A program made the translations under genes and the position numbers. From Cryomorphaceae bacterium (GTDB taxonomy: Bacteria > Bacteroidota > Bacteroidia > Flavobacteriales > Schleiferiaceae), in the NCBI GenBank assembly GCA_002685435.1, contig NYXD01000134.1, positions 1 through 7,410 on the forward strand: a DNA stretch of 7,410 nt. Direction: 5' to 3'. This document shows, piece by piece, positions 1 to 5,670 of this stretch (its first letter is position 1; each line of letters begins with the position of its first letter). The notes below the pieces were generated by a model that saw only the letters and a program-made list of their open reading frames with translations, did no database searches and had not been told where the DNA came from.

Positions 1-2157
1 GCCAACAAACGTTCGCAAAGCGTAGATATTAAAGCCTACGCGCAACAACTCGAGGGTGTTTTTCGTAAATACCCCGCTCGAAAATTCAACTACAAACAAC
101 TGGCAGGCCAACTAGGCTATAAGCCTCAGATGGTAAAGGCCAAAATAGAAATGGCGCTCTCTGACCTAGAGCGTAAGGGCACCATTATCATGGTGGACAG
201 ATTCAAATACAAACTGAAATACACTGCAGTCTTCACCGAAGGGGTTGTTGACATGGCTTCAAACGGCAATGCGTATGTGGTTAGTCCGGATACGGAATCG
301 GACATTATGGTACGGTCGCCGAACCTTATGCATGCCCTGCACGGGGACCGTGTAAAGGTGAGTTTGTTTGCGCGGCGCGGAGGTAAAAAGCTCGAAGGTG
401 AGATCGTAGAAATCGTCGAGCGCAAACAGACCGATTTTGTAGGCACGATTGAGATTGGTAAGAGTTACGGGTTCTTAGTGCCTTCTAGTAGAAAAATGTT
501 GATAGACATTTACATTCCTAAAGACAAGCTTGGGGGTGCTGAGCACGGTCAAAAGGCCATTGCTCGTATTACGGATTGGCCAGCAAAGGCAAGCTCACCC
601 TTTGGTGAGATTATCGAAGTGCTCGGTAACGCTGGAGAACACAACACAGAGATTCACGCAGTACTGGCAGAATTTGGTTTGCCAAACCAATTCCCAGAAG
701 AGGTAGAACGCGCTGCAGACGAATTGGACACCGCGATTAAAGAAGACGAGATTGCGAAAAACCGCCGCGACTTCCGCAAGGTTCCGACGTTTACCATTGA
801 TCCGGCGGACGCGAAGGATTTTGACGATGCTTTGTCTTTACAGCGACTTGAAAACGGCCGTTGGGAAGTAGGTGTGCACATTGCGGATGTGAGTCATTAT
901 GTGGAGCCAGACTCCATCTTAGAAGACGAGGCCGTTGCGCGCGCCACAAGTGTTTATTTGGTGGACCGCGTTGTTCCGATGCTTCCGGAAGTGCTCTCAA
1001 ACGGCGCGTGTTCACTGCGGCCAAACGAAGACAAATACACTTTTTCGGCCGTGTTTGAAATGGACGAAGACGCGAAGATTCACAACCAGTGGTTTGGCCG
1101 CACGGCCATCCACAGTGACCGAAGATTTGCATATGAAGAGGCGCAACAGATTATAGAAGATGCCCATCCGCAAGGAAAAGACGCAGATTTCTATGAAGAG
1201 GTTCGAACCTTAGATAAAATGGCGAAGATTATGCGTGAAGCGCGCATGGCTAAGGGTGCATTGAGTTTTGATAAGAAAGAAGTGAAATTCAAATTGGACG
1301 AAGACAATGCCCCAACAGGCGTTTACTTTAAGGTCGGTAAGGACGCCAATCATTTGATAGAAGAATTTATGTTGCTAGCGAACCGCTCTGTCGCAACCTT
1401 TATTGGTCAAGCGAAAAGTGGTCAGCCGTCCGGACAGACATTTGTTTACCGTATTCACGACGATCCAGACCCGCAGAAACTGCAGGATTTAAGTGTTTTC
1501 GTGAAGCAGTTTGGCCACGAAGTCAGGATGACCAACAAATCGGCCATTACTCGAAGCTTAAATAAAATGTTGACGGAAGTGAAAAATACGCCGGCAGCAA
1601 ACATGATTGAGACCCTCACCATACGAACGATGAGTAAAGCGAAGTATACTACTCAGAATATTGGGCATTACGGACTAGCCTTTGAGTACTATTCGCACTT
1701 TACCTCGCCCATTCGTCGCTATCCTGATGTAATGGTACACCGCTTGTTGCAGCATTACCTCGATGGAGGAAAGAGCCCAGATTATACGCAGTATGAAGCA
1801 CTCTGTGAGCACAGTTCGGAACGCGAGAAGGCGGCTTCGGACGCTGAACGCGCAAGCATTAAATACATGCAAGCGGTTTTCTTAGAAAAACATGTCGGGG
1901 AGAGTTTCATGGGTGTGATTTCTGGCGTGACCGAATGGGGCGTTTATGTGGAGTTGACAGACAACTATTGTGAAGGAATGATCCGTATTAGCGCATTCCG
2001 CGACGACTACTACACTTTCGATAGTAAGAACTTCTGTATTGAAGGTGAAAGAACGGGTCGAATATTTCAATTGGGCGACCCTATGAAAATCACTGTAAAA
2101 AATGTAGATTTAGAGAGGAAACAAATTGATTTTGAGCCATGTGTCTCAGAAGACTAA
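1..2157 (+). CDS. rnr: Ribonuclease R, 5' end cut off by the window edge
   Basis: This is a processive 3'-to-5' exoribonuclease of the RNase II/RNB family, which degrades structured RNA in the cytoplasm and takes part in rRNA and tmRNA-linked quality control. The frame is open from base 1 to the TAA at 2155-2157, giving 718 codons; the true start lies upstream. The internal ATG at 130 is not the start, because codons 1-43 already encode the first part of the winged-helix domain (YPARKFNYKQLAGQLG). Counting from base 1, the domains are: winged helix about 11-62, two cold-shock OB folds about 75-215, RNB catalytic domain about 257-585, and S1 domain 632-715. The four metal-binding aspartates of the family are present in TIDPADAKDFDD (codons 267, 273, 275, 276), as is the catalytic arginine region SPIRRYPD (572-573). 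The basic C-terminal tail of E. coli RNase R is absent. Probably only a few to a few tens of residues are missing. Family assignment is very secure. Confidence 0.97.
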   Translation, partial: ANKRSQSVDIKAYAQQLEGVFRKYPARKFNYKQLAGQLGYKPQMVKAKIEMALSDLERKGTIIMVDRFKYKLKYTAVFTEGVVDMASNGNAYVVSPDTESDIMVRSPNLMHALHGDRVKVSLFARRGGKKLEGEIVEIVERKQTDFVGTIEIGKSYGFLVPSSRKMLIDIYIPKDKLGGAEHGQKAIARITDWPAKASSPFGEIIEVLGNAGEHNTEIHAVLAEFGLPNQFPEEVERAADELDTAIKEDEIAKNRRDFRKVPTFTIDPADAKDFDDALSLQRLENGRWEVGVHIADVSHYVEPDSILEDEAVARATSVYLVDRVVPMLPEVLSNGACSLRPNEDKYTFSAVFEMDEDAKIHNQWFGRTAIHSDRRFAYEEAQQIIEDAHPQGKDADFYEEVRTLDKMAKIMREARMAKGALSFDKKEVKFKLDEDNAPTGVYFKVGKDANHLIEEFMLLANRSVATFIGQAKSGQPSGQTFVYRIHDDPDPQKLQDLSVFVKQFGHEVRMTNKSAITRSLNKMLTEVKNTPAANMIETLTIRTMSKAKYTTQNIGHYGLAFEYYSHFTSPIRRYPDVMVHRLLQHYLDGGKSPDYTQYEALCEHSSEREKAASDAERASIKYMQAVFLEKHVGESFMGVISGVTEWGVYVELTDNYCEGMIRISAFRDDYYTFDSKNFCIEGERTGRIFQLGDPMKITVKNVDLERKQIDFEPCVSED

Positions 2158-2185
2158 CTTTGAAACCACAACGAAACATACGACC

Positions 2186-2569
2186 ATGTCTACCGCAAAC
2201 CGCTCAAAGCCACTAGAAACAGCAGCCATCATTATTGGCGTGCTTGCCATTGCCGCCTCCGCATATTTTATTTTTATGACTGAAGGCAGTGCCTATCGAC
2301 TGACGAATTGGATCATTTCGTTAGCGTTCCTAGTTTTCGTAGCATATAACTTTATCAATGTACGCAGTTTAAAAGGCGAGGTAGGAGCATTGAGCGATCG
2401 CAACGCTGAGGTTACTCAGGAGCTCCAGGGTACGAAGCAATCACTTGTGGAAGCGCAAGCGGACTTGCAAACAGTAAAGTCAGATTTAATCAGTGCCGAA
2501 GAAGAGGCTGCGGCGCGTGAGAAAGAAGTGGCGCGTCTGCGTAAGAAATTAGAATCTGACGAGGGTTAA
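2186..2569 (+). CDS. Small membrane-anchored coiled-coil protein, unknown function
   Basis: I do not recognise this 127-residue protein. Two hydrophobic helices are visible, about residues 12-31 (IIIGVLAIAASAYFIF) and 40-58 (TNWIISLAFLVFVAYNFIN), joined by a short loop of about 8 residues. A highly charged stretch from about 60 to 124, rich in Glu, Gln, Lys, Ala and Leu, looks like a continuous coiled coil (for example EEEAAAREKEVARLRKKLE). Basic residues at 6 and 8 and again at 60 and 63 suggest that both ends face the cytoplasm. The ATG at 2186 is preferred over the in-frame TTG at 2126: the longer form overlaps rnr and adds 20 polar residues of no evident pattern. The gene lies 28 bases after the rnr stop on the same strand and is probably co-transcribed with it. 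There is no Shine-Dalgarno; the leader is A-rich. It is likely a real gene because of its clear protein architecture and tight spacing on both sides. Confidence 0.82.
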   Translation: MSTANRSKPLETAAIIIGVLAIAASAYFIFMTEGSAYRLTNWIISLAFLVFVAYNFINVRSLKGEVGALSDRNAEVTQELQGTKQSLVEAQADLQTVKSDLISAEEEAAAREKEVARLRKKLESDEG

Positions 2570-2574
2570 AAAAC

Positions 2575-5121
2575 CTATTTCTTCCCGAAAAAAGCTTTTA
2601 GCTTTTCGAGATCGGCATCTGTGGAGTCGCGTGGTTTCTGCGCTTCTTTTGTTGCAGGTGATGCCACCTTTTTGAGCGGCTGCTCCAGTTGCGCTCGCTG
2701 CTGAGGAGTTAAGTCATCGGGTTTCTTTTTCCCGGTCATCTTTTTAGCAGGGATGGTCTTCAGCGGTTTAGAATCCGCAACTTCATTGAGTTTTTCTTTT
2801 GGCGATTTTTCAGGGGTTTTTGCCTTGTTTTTGATGTTTTTTGGCTGTTTTTGAGCCGTTTTTGATGTTTTTTGGCTGGTTTTTCCTGATTTCTTCGCTT
2901 TTTTCTTTTCTGCCGCAGCCTCTTGTTTCGATTTTGGACCAGAGGATGTGACCGCCTTTTGAACCTCAGCTTCTTTAACACCGCCGCGAGCTTTTCCCTT
3001 CGGTGTACCTTGATCTCCATGCAGGCTCTCAGCGGGTATAAATTTATCGCGCGTTGCCCAGGTTGTTAGGGCACCGATGGCTAAAAGGAATTGGTCCTTT
3101 TTAATTTCAATGATTTCGCCCGGTTGACGCGAACCGATGAGCTTTACCCGATCGCCTATTTTGACAGGCGCAGAAGTCAGCTTTTTAATTTTTCTTTCTC
3201 GCTGTTTTTCGTACTGTGTTTTTTTGACGGTACGCTCGTTTTGAGTCTGATTAGCGCGTTCTCCAGCATACACTTTAAAGCGTCCTACTACCTCATCTTT
3301 CCCTTTTTTGCTTCGTTGTTCAGCATATTCATTGACAAGTCCTTGGAATTTTTTACCCCAAGTAATCATGGCGTTTTGTTGCTCGTTCATTGCGCTTTGA
3401 CGGCGTACTTTATCTTCTAATTGAGCAATCTTCCGGTCTTGTTTTTCCTTGAGTAATTCTAATTCCTCGAGGCGAGAACTTAGTTGTACCCGTTGATGGG
3501 CCAATTGGTTTTTCTCCTTTTGAATCCCCACGAGTAAGCGGTCCATTGCGACGGTGCTCTCGTTGAGCACACTACGGGCTTCCTCAATCAGTCGCTTATC
3601 CACACCTACCTGTTGTGCTACTTCGTAGGTATACGATGAGCCAGGCACACCTTGATTTAGCTTGAATTCAGGCGTTAGGTCCTTGGAATTGAACTGCATT
3701 GATCCATTCTCTACCCGAGGCAGGTCACTAGCCAACGCTTTGATACTGTTGTAGTGGGTAGTCATTACCCCATAGGTTTTGCTTTCATTCAATGCGCGCA
3801 GGAACACTTGCGCCATGGACGAACCCAGGTCCGGATCAGAGCCAGAGCCAAACTCATCAATAAGCACCAATGTTTTTCCGTAAGCAGCATCGAGAAAATA
3901 CTTCATCTTGTTCAACTTAGAGCTGTACGTAGAGAGTTCATTTTCTATACTTTGCGCGTCACCAATGTCAGCCATTATGCCGTTGAACCAGCCCATCGTA
4001 GTATCGGGATGAACGGTTACAAGCAAGCCACTCTGAAGCATTAATTGTAGGAGTCCAACCGTTTTAAGCGTGATGGATTTCCCCCCGGCATTAGGTCCGG
4101 AAATTACAAGGATGCGTGTTTTTGCATCGAGCCGGATATCCAGTGGTACAACCGGCTTCTTCTTCACTTTGTGAAAGTCGCGAAGAACAGGGTTAATCGC
4201 TTTGATTAGTTCGATATGAGGTTTATCAACCAATTGAGGCAAGCACGCTTCCTCATCTAATGCATAGAGCGCTTTCGCATTCACGAAGTCAATCTGATAA
4301 AGCGCCGTGGAGAAGTCTCGAAGTACTTCACGGTAACCAGCTACAAATGCAGTAAGTAAGCGAAGAATGCGTGTTACCTCTCTCTTTTCTTCTTCCTCTA
4401 AAAGTGTGATTTCGTTATTGATTTCAAGCGTTTCCGATGGTTCGACAAAAAAGATACTTGCCTTTGCGGAAGAGCCGTGAAACACCCCGTTTACCTGCCC
4501 TTTAAAAGCACCTTCTATGGCTAAAACTCGTTTGTTATCGTGAACACCTTCCTGCGTATCCGCTAAAACGCCAGCGCCTTGGTATTTTTTAACGGCGCGG
4601 TAAAAGATACGGTCGGCAGCAGCACGTTTTTTCGTGAGCGTGGCACGAATTTTACCCAATTCAGATGAAGCCGACGTCTTTACAACTCCTCTGCGGTCGA
4701 GTACACGATCAATCTCGTCTGGGACGGCCTTGTTTGGGGCGAGGTGAGCGAACTTATCCTGAATGGACGGCGTGCGCACGGCGTGTTGCTTAAAGAAGTA
4801 GTGTACCCGATTAAAGCTCTCAATCATGCTTTTGATGACCAGAAAGTCTTCTCCTTCAAGCGTCGCGCCTTGAATTTTTAAGCGTAATAGAAACGGCTTT
4901 ATATCTTCTGCGGCTAGCGCTGGAACTGCAAAATCACTTTGATACAGCCCTAAGATTTCATGAACCTCTTGTAGATCTCCCGTAGTAATGACAAAATCAC
5001 TGCTGGGCTTAAGGCTTTGGATTCGCTCGCGGGCACGTTCCGTTACAGCACGTTTTGAGACAGCCTGCTTGACTAAATCAAACTCTATACTTTCAAATAA
5101 ATCTTCTGGATACGTTTTCAA
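2575..5121 (-). CDS. mutS2: MutS2-type ATPase without Smr domain, lysine-rich C-terminal tail
   Basis: The 848-residue protein has the MutS2 core: an N-terminal helical region (1-130), lever/clamp segments with the family pattern GVFHGSSAKASIFFVEPSE (212-230), and an ABC-type ATPase. Walker A is GPNAGGKS (342-349), the signature region STYSSKL (397-403), Walker B LVLIDEFGSGSDP (418-430) and the H-loop TTHY (454-457). A long coiled coil (about 510-650) and a KOW-like SH3 segment (652-697, VKIGDRVKLIGS...) follow. Canonical MutS2 then has an Smr nuclease domain; here neither its LDLRG nor its HGKGTG motif is present, and residues 700-848 are low-complexity, with 37 Lys in 149. The mismatch-recognition domain of MutS1 is also absent. 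Family roles are suppression of recombination and splitting of collided ribosomes; which applies here is not shown. The start is TTG at 5121: an in-frame TAA lies two codons upstream, the first internal Met is residue 99, and MKTYPEDLF...EFD fits the family N-terminus. It is probably the last gene of the lysS operon. Confidence 0.9.
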   Translation of the reverse strand: MKTYPEDLFESIEFDLVKQAVSKRAVTERARERIQSLKPSSDFVITTGDLQEVHEILGLYQSDFAVPALAAEDIKPFLLRLKIQGATLEGEDFLVIKSMIESFNRVHYFFKQHAVRTPSIQDKFAHLAPNKAVPDEIDRVLDRRGVVKTSASSELGKIRATLTKKRAAADRIFYRAVKKYQGAGVLADTQEGVHDNKRVLAIEGAFKGQVNGVFHGSSAKASIFFVEPSETLEINNEITLLEEEEKREVTRILRLLTAFVAGYREVLRDFSTALYQIDFVNAKALYALDEEACLPQLVDKPHIELIKAINPVLRDFHKVKKKPVVPLDIRLDAKTRILVISGPNAGGKSITLKTVGLLQLMLQSGLLVTVHPDTTMGWFNGIMADIGDAQSIENELSTYSSKLNKMKYFLDAAYGKTLVLIDEFGSGSDPDLGSSMAQVFLRALNESKTYGVMTTHYNSIKALASDLPRVENGSMQFNSKDLTPEFKLNQGVPGSSYTYEVAQQVGVDKRLIEEARSVLNESTVAMDRLLVGIQKEKNQLAHQRVQLSSRLEELELLKEKQDRKIAQLEDKVRRQSAMNEQQNAMITWGKKFQGLVNEYAEQRSKKGKDEVVGRFKVYAGERANQTQNERTVKKTQYEKQRERKIKKLTSAPVKIGDRVKLIGSRQPGEIIEIKKDQFLLAIGALTTWATRDKFIPAESLHGDQGTPKGKARGGVKEAEVQKAVTSSGPKSKQEAAAEKKKAKKSGKTSQKTSKTAQKQPKNIKNKAKTPEKSPKEKLNEVADSKPLKTIPAKKMTGKKKPDDLTPQQRAQLEQPLKKVASPATKEAQKPRDSTDADLEKLKAFFGKK
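2816..2877. repeat. Imperfect 31-bp tandem repeat, two copies, inside the mutS2 tail
   Basis: Two adjacent 31-base units (2816-2846 and 2847-2877) differ at about four positions. A 21-base core (2827-2847 and 2858-2878) is identical in both and consists of T runs around GATG and GGCTG on the + strand. Because 31 is not a multiple of three, the core is translated in two frames on the - strand, as SQKTSKT in one copy and QPKNIKN in the other. Related T-rich sequence flanks both units but is too degenerate to call further copies. The likely origin is replication slippage in A/T-run DNA. Confidence 0.8.
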
Positions 5122-5127
5122 AACTTA

Positions 5128-5137
5128 CGGTCGACCG
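5128..5137. repeat. 10-bp perfect palindrome just upstream of the mutS2 start
   Basis: CGGTCGACCG is its own reverse complement and fills half of the 19-base gap between the membrane protein stop (5141) and the mutS2 TTG start (5121). It could form only a very short hairpin or serve as a small protein-binding site. The sequence is certain, but a function is not; a palindrome of this length can arise by chance. Confidence 0.35.
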
Positions 5138-5140
5138 ATA

Positions 5141-5656
5141 TTATCCGCGGTACACGCCATCTTCGGAGGTAACACTTTCCGTGCCCGCATGTTTACGCAA
5201 CCCTCCGGCAATTATAAAGGCAAGTGCGGAAAGCGCGGTAGTTATGAATACATCGATGGCCGTCCAAAGCACACCCACAGGTACGTCGAAAAGATCATTT
5301 TGTACATCCCCCCAGAGCCAAAGCGCAAGCAATACGATCGATCCAGTAAAAGGTTTTCTGCGCGTTTGCGTGGACCACGAAGGTATTTTAATGACTTTGG
5401 TGTAAAAGAATACAGCAAGTGCAGCACCCATTCCATGAGCGATAAGCATACTGTATACTGCAAACGGATTGTTGGCCATGTAGTTTTCCATTATGTTGGA
5501 GCGGCCTGCCCAATCTGCAGCCTGTAAATCTACCATAGGCAAGGGGTCTAAAAACAGACCGAAGAAAAGATGCAGCCCTGAGGTAACCATAATAGCAATG
5601 AGCAAGCCCACTAGGGTTAGGCCAATGGAACGTAGTGCAAAAAGGAATTTTTTCAT
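5141..5656 (-). CDS. Four-helix integral membrane protein, unknown function
   Basis: The 171-residue protein has four hydrophobic segments: about 11-33 (IGLTLVGLLIAIMVTSGLHL), 66-87 (around SMLIAHGMGAALAVFF), 104-119 (GSIVLLALWLW) and 127-151 (WTAIDVFITTALSALAFII). The Lys/Arg at 2-9, 87-101 and 154-155 place both ends and the central loop in the cytoplasm. The layout (a first helix followed by a Pro-rich extracytoplasmic loop, a second helix with an IAHGMGA motif, then D-V-P-x-G-x-x-W-x-x-x-D into the last helix) resembles a widespread family of uncharacterised small four-helix proteins in Bacteroidota. That resemblance is from memory and not tested. The ATG at 5654-5656 follows the lysS stop by 14 bases and the gene ends 19 bases before mutS2, so all three are probably one transcript. 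There is no Shine-Dalgarno. No catalytic motif, signal peptide or lipobox is seen. Confidence 0.85.
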   Translation of the reverse strand: MKKFLFALRSIGLTLVGLLIAIMVTSGLHLFFGLFLDPLPMVDLQAADWAGRSNIMENYMANNPFAVYSMLIAHGMGAALAVFFYTKVIKIPSWSTQTRRKPFTGSIVLLALWLWGDVQNDLFDVPVGVLWTAIDVFITTALSALAFIIAGGLRKHAGTESVTSEDGVYRG

Positions 5657-5670
5657 GGCGCGTATGGGTA

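Noticed and set aside
791..1132. Antisense open frames within rnr (also 126-446, 654-881, 1675-2070)
   Set aside because: They oppose a strongly conserved RNase R coding sequence and have no recognisable domains or plausible starts.
130..2157. RNase R starting at the ATG at 130
   Set aside because: The frame is open back to base 1 and the upstream codons encode part of the family's winged-helix domain, so the gene simply starts outside the window.
2126..2185. Longer form of the small coiled-coil gene starting at TTG 2126
   Set aside because: It would overlap the end of rnr by 32 bases and add 20 polar residues with no pattern; the ATG at 2186 gives a normal short N-terminus before the first helix.
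2586..2608. A/T-rich inverted repeat (AAAAGCT-TTT-AGCTTTT core) as a terminator
   Set aside because: It lies inside the last codons of mutS2, so ending there would remove that gene's stop. On the + strand no U tract follows the stem. The A/T-rich stem is weak.
2760..3020. An 86-codon Lys/Arg-rich frame on the - strand
   Set aside because: It is the +1 reading of the A-rich mutS2 tail. The basic composition follows from A-rich codons in any frame; the mutS2 frame continues without a break to a sensible C-terminus.
4988..5527. A 179-codon open frame on the + strand
   Set aside because: It runs antisense across the mutS2 start and most of the membrane protein gene, with no domain pattern and an odd composition rich in Arg, Tyr and Cys; a shadow frame.
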